This document shows, one piece after another, positions 46,301 to 58,893 of a DNA stretch of 64,000 nucleotides. The position numbers and the translations under genes were made by a program. Position 1 is the first letter of the stretch; each line of letters starts with the position of its first letter. This stretch comes from Plicaturopsis crispa FD-325 SS-3 (Eukaryota; Basidiomycota; Agaricomycetes; Amylocorticiales; Amylocorticiaceae). The notes under the pieces were generated by a model. That model was not told the DNA's origin. It saw nothing but the letters and a program-made list of their open reading frames with translations, and did no database searches. The DNA is taken from the NCBI GenBank assembly GCA_000827205.1, contig KN832560.1, forward strand, positions 630,056 to 694,055, written 5' to 3'.

Positions 46301-46727
46301 ACTGGATTGTCACAAAACCAAAGTGTACCAATACTCCTCGATGAAAACCTGTCTCGTGTTCGTGTATGAAGCTACAGCAATACAGTAACACTAACAGTTA
46401 TACGGATCGTGGCGGAGGTAGCAGGCTGCACCCCGCTCGGGGACGGAAGTGCATCTTTGCAACCGTCCGAGGGAACGCGTGAACTGCTCGCACATCTGCA
46501 CATGTACAGTGCACGCCGTCATTTCTATGCTTGAACAAAGTCTACAATGTGGAACTACAGGCCCATAACTATATCTTAAACTATCATCGGCTTGCTTCCT
46601 ACCCTTAGCCTCCTCGGATCTTCGTTATAGCCGCGCACCAAGTCAGTGCCAAGCGTCGACTTGCAATACTCGCCCCAGACTTGGCGGTACCCAGCAGGCA
46701 TATATAGCTCAATCTAACCTGTCCGCC
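46301..46727. other. Intergenic, RIB4 to GTR1
   Basis: 427 bp between two plus-strand genes. It includes the RIB4 3' region and the GTR1 promoter. No gene or RNA recognised. Confidence 0.5.
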
Positions 46728-47867
46728 ATGAAGAAAAAGGTGAGCACATGCAAATCCTAGACTATGGTGTTTTTCTGACTGACAAGACACCAAGGTTCTC
46801 CTCATGGGCGCTTCGGGGAGCGGAAAGACGTCGATGCGGTCCCTCATATTGTGCGTGTTCCGTCCTGTCTTTACATGCATGTCAAGCTGACACTGTGCTT
46901 CTGCCGCAGTTCCAACAACCCGGCCTCCCTGACCTCCCGCCTAGGAGCTACCATCGACGTAGAACAAAACCATGTCCGTTTCCTGGGGGACCTCATCCTC
47001 AACCTCTGGGACTGCGGAGGGCAGGACGCCTTCATGGACTCGTACCTGTCCACGCAGCGCTCAACCATATTCCAGCACGTCGGCGTTTTGATCTACGTCT
47101 TCGACGTCGAGTCGCGCGATGGCAAGGACATGGTGTACTACCGCGACTGTCTCGACGGGCTGCAGCAGTTCAGTCCCACTGCTAGTGTGTTTCTGCTCGT
47201 GCACAAGATGGACCTCGTGCGGGAACCACGGTTAGCAACGTTCGAGAAAAAGAAGGAAGAGCTCCAGAGCTCGAGTGGCGAGTCGGAGGTTACCGTCTTT
47301 GGGACGAGTATCTACGACGAAAGTCTGTATAGGGTATGTTGCATCCCCGCCGAAGTCTCCCGCCGTCTGTACTCACCTATCCGGTAGGCGTGGTCCAGGA
47401 TTGTGCACACCCTCATCCCGAACGCAGCGGTCCTCTCGCGGCATCTATCTACCTTCGCAGAGGCCTGCAGCGCGACCGAAGTAATTCTCTTCGAGCGGAC
47501 GACCTTCCTCGTCATCGCCACCTCTGCGCCCCCTACACCTGAGCACAATCTCGACCAGACACGGTACGAGCGCACGTCAGAGCTCGTTAAAGCTTTCAAG
47601 CATTCGTGCTCGCGGGTAAGAGAGGAGTTCCACTCTTTAGAGCTTGAGCTCTCCGATTTTACCGCGGTTTTGGATGAAATGACAAGAAACACATATGTCT
47701 TGGTGATCGTTCACGATCCTACGATAGGTGCGCTTGTCAATTTGCATGGAGCGAGACAGCAATCTAAATTTCTTCTTACTGGAACAGAAACGGCCGGGCT
47801 GAAGATAAATATTCGGATGGCACGACGGAAGTTCGAGGAATTACAAGGCGACACTTTGACCATCTAA
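46728..47867 (+). CDS. GTR1: Rag-type GTPase Gtr1
   Basis: Gtr1 pairs with Gtr2 on the vacuole and signals amino acids to TORC1. The first coding exon is only 12 nt (46728-46739, MKKK) and joins to VLLMGASGSGKTSMRSLIF, the G1 loop. Then SRLGATIDVEQNHVRFLGDL, NLWDCGGQDAFMDSYLSTQR (G3), VGVLIYVFDVESRDGKDMVY, FLLVHKMDLVREP (G4, HKMD) and VFGTSIYDESLYRAW. The C-terminal half is a longin-like dimerisation domain: TEVILFERTTFLVIAT and YVLVIVHDPTIGALVNL. Stop TAA at 47865. Length near 340-350 residues as in the family. The 3'-end intron at about 47333-47386 is regular. Confidence 0.92.
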
Positions 47868-48325
47868 ACCATGAATCTACTCCCCCACGACACTCCGACC
47901 TTCTTTCGACGCCTACCTCAACTATTCTCTCGGCTCGCGCATAGCTTGCCCTCCTCCAATGGCTGTATGCTTGTATATTTTTATAAGTACTGTTTTATAA
48001 TGATCCTGCGATATTCTAACCGCAAGACCCAGTGGTGCTTCGCTTTGAGTTAGACCTCCGTATATTGAGTGATATATAAGTTACACGACTTGAGGCCAAA
48101 GGTATTCTAAACGAGTGTACGTTTACCAAGTAAACAGTGCCGAAAACGGCGGAGGGGGATGAGAGAAGGCGGGTAAAGGGGATGGGAATGGGTGCACAAC
48201 ATGTTCGTGAATGTAGGTCAAGATCGACAAGACAAACTTAGCGCACAGACCGGAAGAAAAGCAGGACTAACCAGAGATTTTGTATATCTCTCTGTCAGTT
48301 AGATGATGCCTTCTCAAATCAAAAT
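47868..48325. other. Intergenic between convergent genes
   Basis: 458 bp between the stop codons of GTR1 and the Ca2+/H+ antiporter gene. Pyrimidine-rich start, then no recognisable structure. Confidence 0.5.
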
Positions 48326-50517
48326 TTAGGACACCCAGACTAGCAGGACAGGTCAATTAGCAAGAATAGACGGCGAAGAAAAGAAAAACAACGTACACGC
48401 AAGCGCGATGATCAAGTACAGGGTGACAAGCCTAAGAGTTCAGAGAGACATTAGACTTGGGCTTGCGACGTCTCATAGCGTATGAGAACTTACATCAGAC
48501 CCTCCATATAGTTGGACTTTCCATCTCTGCGAGTGGCGACCGTGGTGAATAGAAGGGCATACGAACGAATGAGAAAGCACATACTGGATTAGAACATTGA
48601 CAAGCAGCACAGACACAAAGAGGACGATCGTTTCGAAGTCGGCGAAGAAGAGCGTCAACTCGTGGCCAGAACTGTATGGCATGCGTTAGTTATCAACGAG
48701 CAGAACGCTGAAGTAGCGATATGTGACTGACATCCAGCCGACGATAACCAGCAGCGGGATGACAAAAGACGCGATTTGCTAGAAACCCATCATTATCAGA
48801 TAAGCAGCTCGCACTCGAGGCGCTGGCATACGCACGATGGAACTTCCAACGCAGATACCGATCGTAAGCTCCATTTTGTTTTTCATGGCCATCCAGACCG
48901 ATGTAACATGCTCAGCCGCATTTGCCTAAAATCGAAGTGTTCAAGATATTTGCAACAAGGGATGACGTTATGCTATCAGACTCACAACAATAGGCAAGAG
49001 AATTAAACCGATGAATGGTTTAGGGATATGGTATCGCTCGGCGGTTTCTTCGATAGATGCAACCACTGTAAAAGGAGAGCAAGATTCAGCTGCTAAGTTG
49101 CAGGACCGGTGAGTGCAAGGATATTACGATAGTCAGCGCAGAAAGATGTCAGTACTGTCACAAATAGTAGCCTGTGTGGTCCATGAGCAGTGCAAAACAG
49201 AAAAAAACGCAACGGAGTACTCACGCAGCTCCCGCTGAAACAGTGCTCATGTCCGCTTCAACTTCTTCCTCGTCACCCTCGGCAACGAACAGATAATTAT
49301 GCGTTTTCAACTGTGAAACTCGTCTGTAAATAATGTCCTGACACATCGGATGATATCAAACGTTACCTGGAATACAAGGTACGCGACATATACGAATAAA
49401 AGTAAAATGGCGGTGCCCCTAGAGATTGCGAGCAGACCAGCAGCGTCATCTAGATCATCTGCTGTGCCCGTCACAAGAGAGGATACAAGGTTTGCGGCCT
49501 TTTGGTGGGCCTCCTCATTGAGCTTGGTGCTGTGGTATGCGGCAGGGATGACCAAAGCTATTATTGTGAATGAACATGGTTGCGCAGTCTGTCATGTCGG
49601 GAAGACTCACTGATGCAGGCCAAGGTCATCAACTGAACCATGCGCCGTGAGGAACCATCGATCCACAATAAACACGACAATTACTTACCGAACTCGAACT
49701 ATAGAAAGTCTTGTCAGTGGTCAAAACTATTGGAGAGAGGGGACACGACTTACGCTTGGGCGGCTGTGACCTGGAAGTTACTTTCACGATATTTGAATCC
49801 GGCTGAATTAGAGACGTTGTGAAGAATTGAACAACGCGTATGCGATTAATTGCTTACCTGCGAGGAAAGAGCAGCCCAGAACAAGGAGTATGTTGGACAG
49901 AATAGAGCCAAGCATCTACACGTGTTTTCGTGCGTCAGTGTTGCGTCAGGAAAGTCATCATGACCGCACGCACGGAGGTTTGAACGATCCGCAGTTCCCC
50001 TACGAGCGGAATGTCGTCAGCATCGCGCGGAGAAAATGCAAGGCATCATGCCACGAACCTTGCAGTAACGCAGCAATACCAACAATGATCTCAACGGCAT
50101 TCCCGAAGGACGCGTTGAGTAGACCAGAGAGAGTCTGTCCAAGCTTCAGGGACATCTGTTCGGTGGCCTCGCCCAGAAGCTGAACAAACGGAGATGTCGC
50201 GTCAGTACGTGGCACCGTTTTCCGCGCTGTCGGAAATTATGGCGCACCTTTGCCAGCGGCATGATCGCGATGAAGCTGAACGAGAACCGTAGGGCAGCAT
50301 CCCAGTTCAAATGGTGCGAGATGATGGAGAGGGGTACGAAGACGAGGAGGATATTTATCCAACCTGTGAACCAGAAGTATTTCCATGAAGCTAAAAAGGA
50401 TGGCTCCCCCTCTCCTTTCAGGAGCTTGATAGCGCGTTTTGCAAAGGGAGGTTTCGTTGGAACGCTGCCGTTCCCGTTCTCGAGGAGTGGTGTTCTATCC
50501 GAGGGTGTTCGAGACAT
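48326..50517 (-). CDS. VCX1: Vacuolar Ca2+/H+ antiporter (CAX/Vcx1 type)
   Basis: Moves Ca2+ into the vacuole against protons. Start MSRTPSDRTPLLENGN, a basic loop (PFAKRAIKLLKGEGEPSF), then helices WINILLVFVPLSIISHHLNW and LRFSFSFIAIMPLAK. The first CAX repeat has GLLNASFGNAVEIIVGIAAL. After the acidic linker (VAEGDEEEVEADMS), the second repeat has ANAAEHVTSVWMAMKNKMEL and TIGICVGSSI. The end gives LTLFFADFETIVLFVSVLLV, NVLIQ, LVTLYLIIALAFWVS with TAA at 48326. About a dozen short introns, with one tiny coding exon around the DGKSNYMEGL segment. The two GNAVE/NAAEH motifs fix the family; substrate (Ca2+ rather than Na+/K+) is inferred from that likeness. Confidence 0.9.
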
Positions 50518-50682
50518 GATAAAGTTGAAGAGATGAAAGGAGTGAAGCAAGACTTATCAAAGACTTATGGCGACTATAAACTTGGCCGTGGAGACTTGGC
50601 ATTTACTGATGTACAGCCCTGGCCGCCGCCGCGGCGCTCCTGTAGATTCGCGGACACGTGGGCCGCTCGTTTTAGTTTGTTT

Positions 50683-51488
50683 TTACATCCGTTTCACAGC
50701 AATCTCTAGTTCGTCTACGTTCGTCTCAACCAAGTCCTGCCCCGTCAAGTGCGAAATATCTCCGAATTGTACCAGTGTTCCTTTGCCATCGGCGCCAACT
50801 TCAACCACGCTGATCGACGCGTTGAAGCACCTTCCGATCGAGACGCCAGGCGCGCACTGCAATTTTCTGCTGTTCGGCAGTGTGGTCAGGAGGATACCGA
50901 TGAAACCCCCGTGGCTGACGACCAAGACATTCGTAGGAGGGTCTCCAGTCGCAGTTGCTGGCACGGACTGCCCTATCGTCCTATTCCACCATTGCACCGC
51001 CCGCTTCGAGAAATCAGGCGTGCTTTCCGCCGAGGGCGTTGGACCAGACCACGCAGCCGTCTTGCCTTCGATCTCGCCCATGTACTGCACCCTAGATTAG
51101 GGGACTATTTGCGTGTGTCGAATGGCGTATTCAGCGTACCCGTTCCCTGAGAGCCTCCTGCTTTTGCAAGCTGAGGTCGGGGTGCTGTGATACGATGATC
51201 TCGGCAGTCTTTCGATACAGATCCACAGGATGTCGAGAAGACACGACAGGCGCCAGTTAGCAAATCTTGGAGATCTCCAGTCTATCTCGATCATACCTTT
51301 GCGGCGCGCTTCAAGTCACTCGAGAATGCGAACTGGAAAGGGACTAGCGATAGTATGTCCGCGGTTTGTTTCGCTTGTCCCAGTCCGACTGCATTTAACG
51401 ATGTATCTAGATGCCCTTGGACAATGCCCGCTCTATTGGAATCGGTTTCGCCATGGCGCACGATATAAATCCGGGAGACGATAGACAT
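50683..51488 (-). CDS. Phosphoglycerate-mutase-like histidine phosphatase
   Basis: Member of the histidine phosphatase (RHG) superfamily. Start MSIVSRIYIVRHGETDSNRA carries the catalytic RHGE. It continues with LDTSLNAVGLGQAKQTADIL, FSSDLKRAAK and, after an intron, a segment with TAEIIVSQHPDLSLQKQ. The general acid region is LRERMQYMGEIEGKTA, and the second active-site His is in VLVVSHGGFIG. Stop TAA at 50683. One or two introns. Such small enzymes act as broad phosphatases or as fructose-2,6-bisphosphatase-like proteins; the substrate cannot be told from the sequence. Tandem downstream neighbour, same strand: the Ca2+/H+ antiporter, 165 bp apart. Confidence 0.87.
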
Positions 51489-52934
51489 GTGAGTGAGGTA
51501 TCCCAGTCCACAAGCTGACGGAGGGACGACTCGGACCGGCCCGAGGCGAGCGGCGTGTAAAATTTCGCAGCCCGCGCGTATGCCTTTTCATTGACGCGTT
51601 TTGGACGCGGTCGTATCATCGTCGCAGTACTCAGCCCGCTGCTCAGTAGCAGCACGACTATATGCCTCCTTACCATTGCCAGGACATGCTTTGCTGGAGT
51701 CTCCCAAGGCGTAGCGGGAAGCATCCAAGTTAGTTGTGTTCTTAGGTATGCAGTTCCCCGTTGTTTGCAGGGTTGCTTGCTAATGTCACCTGCTGCATTC
51801 AAGCTACCTACGCTTTCGTAGCAACAGCGTATCAATGCAAGGCACATGCGCAACTTAGTGTGAGTATGATGCAACTCTCGCTTGGGCCCAGACGCTGTCG
51901 TCCCCCAATCGTCACCATCCAACCCAAGGCGCAGGGCCATACCCGCTGATCACCTTCGCATGTGCGCAAGCGAGTAGCACACACTCCGCGTCTGCTGGTG
52001 GCTCGAGGTCATTGACCCAGGGAACTGTATGCCAGGACCTGCAGCTGCTACGATGAAGTAGTGCTTACAAGAGCTCTCGATTGGCAGTAGCGGCTCTTGC
52101 GATGAACCCTTTCATCGTTGTACCATGGTCGCTATACATAAAATTATTAGCTGTATTCGATCCTCAAACTGTCTAGTGTCAGATATCTTCACGCCGAGGC
52201 TCCATCTATCACCCCCGGTTCTCGAAGCATGGGTGCGGGTACGATTCCAGTTGGTGATTCTCCCGCATGTTCTAGCATTATTTAGTCGGTGCGCGTGCAT
52301 GTTATTTTCTATCCCCCATTATCACTGACCAAGAACGATGCACTGTAGAACCGTGCATGCAAACGGTAACCGTCCGAGCTTGCGACCGAAAAACAAGAGC
52401 TTATTGCGCTTCTCTCTTATTTACCGCGTTTTCATGCACACGATGCAAAAAACGGTAGCTACGAGAGCCCTAATATTGTCGGTTCTCTTCCGATGCGGCT
52501 TTTAAAAAGTTCGAGAATGAAAGCTAGTCCGCCTCCCGCGAAGTTTCACGCGTTAAGGTCCGTGCCACCATGTCTTCTTCCGTTCGTGTCTTGACTTTTG
52601 CCCTACAGTTTCGAATGGCTTTGGATTCATTTTCACCTTGAATAACGAACAAAGAGGACCACGTATCAGCTGTAACATGTCGCATTCAAGCACACCCCAA
52701 CAACGCCCCTCGTTTCGATATATCTTATTAGGCTTTCCCAACCTTGGTAGCGCACCTCATGCTATGATTCTTGGGTTCGACTTTCGATGCAGGCGTTCTA
52801 GGATCTGCGCAGTCAGGTCGCTCACGCGTTTATTCTGGCTTTTATTTAACCAGGTAACTTATTGGCGAGCAGGACTGCATCGTCTCCTGGTCCGCTAACT
52901 CTTTGACGCCCACATCCCCGCCTCACCTGCGAAA
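51489..52934. other. Long intergenic region between divergent genes
   Basis: 1,446 bp. Open frames in several phases have no family resemblance. A tRNA-like A box and B box near 52745-52795 are too degenerate for a tRNA gene. No inverted-repeat element seen. Confidence 0.5.
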
Positions 52935-55119
52935 ATGGCTACAGCTATCCCTGCTCTCGACAACACGTATGTCAAGCCACTCTCAAAGTCGTTCATAGGC
53001 TGACATGTTATGGTGTAGTCTCGGCGCAGCACTTATTGGTGTCGTGATCGCGGCAGCGTCAGTCCCCATTCACATATGTGTATGATGTTTACCCTTTGAC
53101 ACCCGTATCGATTGCTCTAGGCTATGGGGAGGTGCGCTGGTTTCCCTCTCTCCTAAAAACATGTCTGATCCGTATACCCCTCCAGTATCTTGCGTACAAA
53201 CATGGTTTTACTACACAAGATACCAAAAAGACCCATGGTACATCAAAACGCTCGTACGTCGACATTCCTTTATACCATACCTCGGTCCCACCCTCATTCT
53301 GTCTTGCTTTCAGGTTGCGGGCGTGCTGTTTTTCGACACTACGCACCAAGCACTCATAACGCACACCGGTAGGCTACGCGACGCGTTTTTCCATCGGCTT
53401 CACTAATGCGCATACAAGTGTACACCTACGTTGTGACCGATTTTAGTGCCGTCGCTGAGCTAGGAAATCTGGTTTGGTCAGTTTTGGTCCACCTACCTCT
53501 GTGAATTCTCCTCAAAATTTCTGTCGCTCGATTTGCAGGAGTCTCATCGTAAGCCCTGATCAACGCGCTTCGTTGTGGAAATCCAACTCACCGAATCCTT
53601 TCATTGACAGGTCGAGGTTTTGTTCAATGTATGGATATTATCTTCGGTATCCTTCCCTTCAGTGAGATATTGACGGACATTTATAGGGCTTCACAGCGCT
53701 TCTAGTGCAGAGGTAGGAGACACGCGTGGATGGTTTGATGTCTGCCAGACTGATGATATGCCCTCAGCTTCCTGGCGTTCCGAGTCTGGAGGCGTAAGTA
53801 CTTACAGCATGGTGTCTTTCCCCAGTCTGACGTTCTGTGAAGTTAGCAACAAGAGCGTAGTCATCACCGGATCGGTTGTGAGTACTTTTCTGTGTTCTTG
53901 GTCTCATGCAAACTGACCTGTTCAAACCAGGCTCTTCTGGTTGCCGGGGAATTTGGTACGTGACACAGAGATGAATCTGTCTGAGAGTAGCGCACTGAAA
54001 AGGGCGTTTATGCTTAGTATGTGTTGTTGGTACGTTCAATTCGCAATTTTCTAACCGTGACTCTTCGCTAACTACGACGAGTACAGTATACACGATAAAA
54101 GCGTACGTTCCCAGGTGTTCCGTATAGCATGCGGCCGCTGAAGGCATCTCGATAGCATACAGCTGCAGACGTTCGAGCAACTTGCCGATCTCAAGGATCT
54201 GTCAATGGCTGTGAACGTACTCGCTGCCGCCGGTGACATTCTCATTGCACTCGTCCTCTGCATCATGCTGCAGCGTTCGCGGACGGGTTTCATGAGGTAA
54301 GTTTATGGCGGCCAAGAATATGTCTGCCCCCAGTCCAGCTGCTCACTGTTCCTCCCCACAGGTCGGATTCTATGATTAGGAAGCTCGTAGGTCGCCCCCT
54401 ACACATTCATCTAGCGCCGCGTCTTAGTATTCTGTAGATGATGTTTACCATTAACACTGGAATGCTCACGAGGTTTGGACTCCTATTCAGCGTCTCTTAA
54501 CTCCACGCTAACACTTGCGCTCGGTACCACAGCATGTGCGCTTCGGCATCCCTGATCTCGGTGAGTGTTATGAACGGAAGTGTATAGGCAAGGATCTCAT
54601 TCAATTCTCTCCATAGATCCTCTGCTCGCCAAAGACGTTCATATATATCACGTTCTATTTCCAACTCGGCAGACGTACGTGTCCCTTGAAGTTCGTCGCG
54701 TTTCTTTACTTACGGAATGCGCAGTATATTCGAACTCTTTACTCGCAACACTGAACGCCCGCAAACGTATCCGAGCCTCATCATTCAATGATGACGGAGT
54801 ACTCACCATTTCGCAACACGGCCTGCAAAGGTCCGACTCTCGTGCGATCACGGGAAAGTCCGCGGTAAGTTGTCAGATGCAGCCACGTCCCTCACGAACG
54901 CCCGGTCCTCATTGCGGTGTCCTGCCAGCGCGGAGGGGCTAATATCGCGATACAAATCGACACTGTCAAGGAGTATACTCGCGACGTACGTCATTTCCCG
55001 TTCTGTCTCAGTACCGGCGCTCATACTGAGTGTGTCAACCGTAGAAAACCTCAACAGACCGTTCACCGGCACCCTCGGAAAGCGGTGTGCCAGGTCTGCC
55101 ATACAAGTTGGAAGTATGA
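52935..55119 (+). CDS. DUF6534 seven-helix membrane protein
   Basis: Family expanded in Agaricomycetes, of unknown role and with a receptor-like look. Small exons join as MATAIPALDNT|LGAALIGVVIAAA|LWG, then TCVQTWFYYTRYQKDPWYIK, DTTHQALITHT|VYTYVVTDFSAVAELGNLVW, FNGFTALLVQSF-type segment, FLAFRVWRL, then SLTFCEVSNKSVVITG-like and ALLVAGEFG. Later: LQTFEQLADLKDLSMAVNVL and AAAGDILIALVLCIMLQRSR, MIRKL|MMFTINTGMLTSMCASASL and SILCSPKTFIYITFYFQLG, YSNSLLATLNARKRIR. The cytoplasmic tail includes NIAIQIDTVKEYTRD and ends at TGA 55117. The DWxYK-type PWYIK motif and the N-A-R-K-R tail are family marks. The many tiny exons make exact joins uncertain. Confidence 0.83.
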
Positions 55120-55665
55120 GGTCGTGATATTGGTAAGGCTAGTGATTCTTCTGGCGCAGGCATCTGGCTCATTGGCGTTGGTTCAGTGGACTGGCGGATA
55201 AAAAATGTGCAGGATCACACGGTGTGTACTGTGTATACATGTGCGGGAATTGGATTCTTGGGTCCCGAATCGTGCTCTGTAGCAAAGGCTTGTATTTCTA
55301 CCCTATATTGATGTTGCTCCTTCTTTAGTATTGGACATATGTAAACTGTTTGAACGCGCAGTTTTGAGTGGTTCATACGCGTCTGCGAGCGGTCCGCGGC
55401 AATCAGTCAATGCAGCATGTAAACCAACTTGTGAACCATCTAAACCTTGTTCTATCAAACCAACAGTCTGACTTACAGGATGCTCGGGCGCTCATGCAAG
55501 ACGCGTTGACGGGAGAGAAAAATACAACACATTTTAGGCAGCCATACACATTTGCGTCCTTCTGTCCAAGCACACAAGCTATCGGTATAGGGAAGCACAG
55601 ACTAACCACCTCTAGGATCCAAGAGCATACCCACACAGCCAAGGGAAGATACAGGCAAGGCAACC
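55120..55665. other. Intergenic between convergent genes
   Basis: 546 bp between the stop codons of the DUF6534 gene and DOA1. No gene, RNA or repeat recognised. Confidence 0.5.
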
Positions 55666-58600
55666 TCACAGGAGACCGCTAATTTCTCCCGACACGTCAC
55701 GTATGCGGACCTCCGGCCAGGATCCGGGCAGAGGACCAATGAGCTGCCTGATCTCAGCCGTCTGCGCGCTCTCCAGCGGCACGCCGTGCGACTTGGCTGC
55801 GTAAACCTGTGCGGGCGTCAATACCGTGTATACGGATGTTATGGAGGGGGAAGCACTAACAATGTTGCCTACGGCTACAAGAACCCGGTACACAGCCTCG
55901 GAATCGCTCCTTTCTGCCCTGAGAATCTACGCCACGGTGGAAAGTCAGCATAGAAACAGGACGAGGAATAAGTAGAACGCTCACCCCCAATGAGAGAGTC
56001 AAATGCGCCGTGCGGATGTCAGGCTGCACGGGATAACCCAAGTTCAGGCATGAGAAGCTGAAAGTCAAATCATGAGACGCGTCTAGGGATTAACCAAAAC
56101 ATTGTGGCCCACTTGAAGAGGACGGTAGCAAGCGCCACACGCTGGGTCTTGTTCAACAGCTCGTATGGCGCATCACCCAACGACTCCAGGACCTGTTTAA
56201 CCCAGGCGCCCTCACCGACGGGTGCCCCCTCTAAAAATGCGTTCGACAAGGCACGGAACAACAGCAGCACGTTCGTCTCCCTAGATTTGTTGACGGGCAC
56301 AGACCATGGAGCACTCCATTCCGCAGCCTTGAAGAGCGCTCCCAGGAACTGCTCCCTCACGCCTGCGGCAGGGAATGCATTGGGACAGTAGCCTATCACG
56401 AGTCGGCTCAGGTCGATCACTACAGACGAGTTCAGATTGAGCATGACATGCTCCTGAATGTCAGAAGTGGATATACGGACCGGGGAAGCGTTGCGCAGCT
56501 GGCCATCGTTCTAAAATCTGCACGATAGCGTTCAGGTGAGCAGACCCTATTGGCGAGGGCGGTGCAGCCGCTGGGGAAGCTACGGCTTGAGCGAGGTATT
56601 TGAACGTCTCGTCTACGATTTGGCGCTCCTCCGGGGATATGGCAAGGTGGGCAATAGACTGTGCAAGGCGAAATGAGGCAACCGAAGAATCGAGGAAGGT
56701 AATGGACTAACGATTTCATTTCGAATGGTCTCATCGAACTGGTACAGTTTCCCTTGCATTGCCTGCACATTAGCCTGTTTGAAGGCTACGGATTTCGACT
56801 AGGTACACGTCAGCAGAAGGCTGGCTCCATCTTCCACGAAAGCTACTCACTACTGGAAGTATGCGAGGAGCCGAAGGTTGCGCAGTAGGTGCGGGTGCAC
56901 CGGAGTATCGCGAAGCTCCAGTGTAAGGATCCACATACGACGAGGCCGGTCCCGCGACGGGCACTGAGGCTGCGGAGCTCTGATATCGCGAAGCACCTGG
57001 GAGGCACTATTCAGATCATGCACAAGCAGGGGAAGAGTCTGCTCACCTGTGAAAGGATCGACATAGTCGTTGTTGCTATTGCCTAGACTAACACCAGCGG
57101 TGTTCTTCTCTATGAAACGCACAACTTCGTCGACGTAGGTGGTTGGTAGTTCATTTCGTTCAAGGAAGCGTTGCGCCGCGCCGTATGGATTTTCTAACGG
57201 GATCGTTAGCTTGGACGTGTCAAAAGAACGTCTGCTGAGCTCACCCGTTGTGTTGTAAGGCAGTTTGAGCGGGGGCACGCCGTCCTGGATGTCTACGTCA
57301 AATACGTAGTCGTATTCTTTGCCCTCATAGAGCTGCTTGCGGCCTGAGCCGACTGCATCCACAACGTCGCCTATCTTTTGCCAGCTCGAGGTAGCGCTAA
57401 CCCACTGTAGAAATTGTTGAGTGGCTCGCCGCGTGTTTAGACAAATCGGAGCGCACCTGGTGAGCTTCAACGTTGTCACCATTCCTAACCATCTTGACCT
57501 CGCCTTCTTTCTTTCCTAAGCAAGTAATTAGTCGTGTATAACTGCCGTCGTAGACGTCGACATACCAGGCTGCGTCAAGACTTCAGGTCCAGGAAGATCC
57601 GACTTCTTGACATCACCAACTTGCTGAGACGGAAGTGTCTGGGCTGCAACCTGATCCTCATACGTCTTCAGATCCTCCTGAGTAGCCCACCGCTCCTCAG
57701 CGGTGCTGAACACGCGGACTATGTGGTCACTACAGCCGCTGACAATATCGCCATTGGGCATAGATGATACCGCCCAGACAGAGATCGCAGGATGCACGAT
57801 GGTTTGTGCACATTCGCCGTCTGGGATGACACGAATACTAAGACAATGGGATGACTTCATCGTCGATAAGACTCACCACGCCATACGCGGACGGTGCGGT
57901 CCTCGCCACCCGATACGATATCACCGTTGGGTAGCACCGACAAGCTGTAGACGAAGGAGGTGTGCCCAGATAGCGTATGCACGAGGTCTCCCGCGAATGT
58001 CCACACCCGGATTTCGCTTTGAAAGAGTCAGACGCCGACGCATCGCTCTGGAGAACTACGCACCTGTCGTTTGAACACGACGCGAAACCTACGTCCGGAA
58101 TCAATGCCAATCCGCGGACAGCATCTGTATGCCCTCTATACGTATTCACGAGTTTATGCTGCTGCCATAACTTGATGGTTTTGTCCGCGGAACCTGTCCG
58201 ATCCCGCATATGAGCGTAGCTCGACATTACACCGGTCAATACACACCAGTCAAGAACTGATCTTCGTCGACAGCTTGAACCGCCCAGACGGATTGTTGGT
58301 GTCCCTTCAGATCGTAGGCCAGCTGGAAGTGTTTCCATACTTTGGCGGTTCTACAATCACCTTTCGTGTCCCGATCATAGATTTAACACCAGGACGTGGA
58401 ACTCACTTGTCCCAAGATCCCGAGATGATGGTACCACCCGCGGAAACGTTCAGCGCGCATACGTTTTCTGTGTGGCCCAGCAGCGAGAATTCGGGGTCCT
58501 CCTTTGACGGCGAATCCAGAGAGAAGATGTTAATGACTGTATCCTGGCCTCCGGTAACCGCATAACCTGCTGGATGTCTAAGTATATGTCATCGACAACG

Positions 58601-58893
58601 ATGGCTCTGTCGTATTCACCTTTTGGCGCGTCGGCGGACGGTGGTATGTAGGCGACGGCATTGACATAACGCGTGCCTGCGCGCAGAAGCGACGAAGGCG
58701 CGAAAGGACTAGTCGGCGATGGTCTGACCCACGAGATTGCTGTCGTATCACGCGACGCAGAAAGGATGAGCTCGTCTGTCGGCGAAGATAGTGCTCGGAC
58801 CTGGATGTAGGGTCAGATGCGTTCCAGCAGAGTATCGAGCACACTGACGTCTGAGGAGTGGGCTATCAATGTGGCGGAGAGCTTGTAGGGCAT
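55666..58893 (-). CDS. DOA1: Doa1/Ufd3 (PLAA): WD40-PFU-PUL ubiquitin-binding Cdc48 cofactor
   Basis: Doa1 (PLAA in animals) binds ubiquitin and Cdc48/p97 and keeps the free ubiquitin pool. Start MPYKLSATLIAHSSDV. A WD40 propeller with seven blades follows (for example ADKTIKLWQQHKLVNTYRGH, TDAVRGLALIPDVGFASCSN and PNGDIVSGCSDHIVRVFST). The PFU ubiquitin-binding domain is seen in WQKIGDVVDAVGSGRKQLYE, YDYVFDVDIQDGVPPLKLPY and ELPTTYVDEVVRFIEKNT. The PUL (Cdc48-binding, Arm-like) domain fills the last third, with NSSVVIDLSRLVIGYCPNAF and ETNVLLLFRALSNAF. Stop TGA at 55666. The order is exactly that of the family. Many short introns. Confidence 0.92.

Noticed and set aside
52740-52800. TGGTAGCGCA followed by GGGTTCGACTTTC, like the A and B boxes of a tRNA gene
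   Set aside because: The T stem pairs poorly, no acceptor stem closes, and no anticodon arm folds. At most a decayed tRNA-like fragment.
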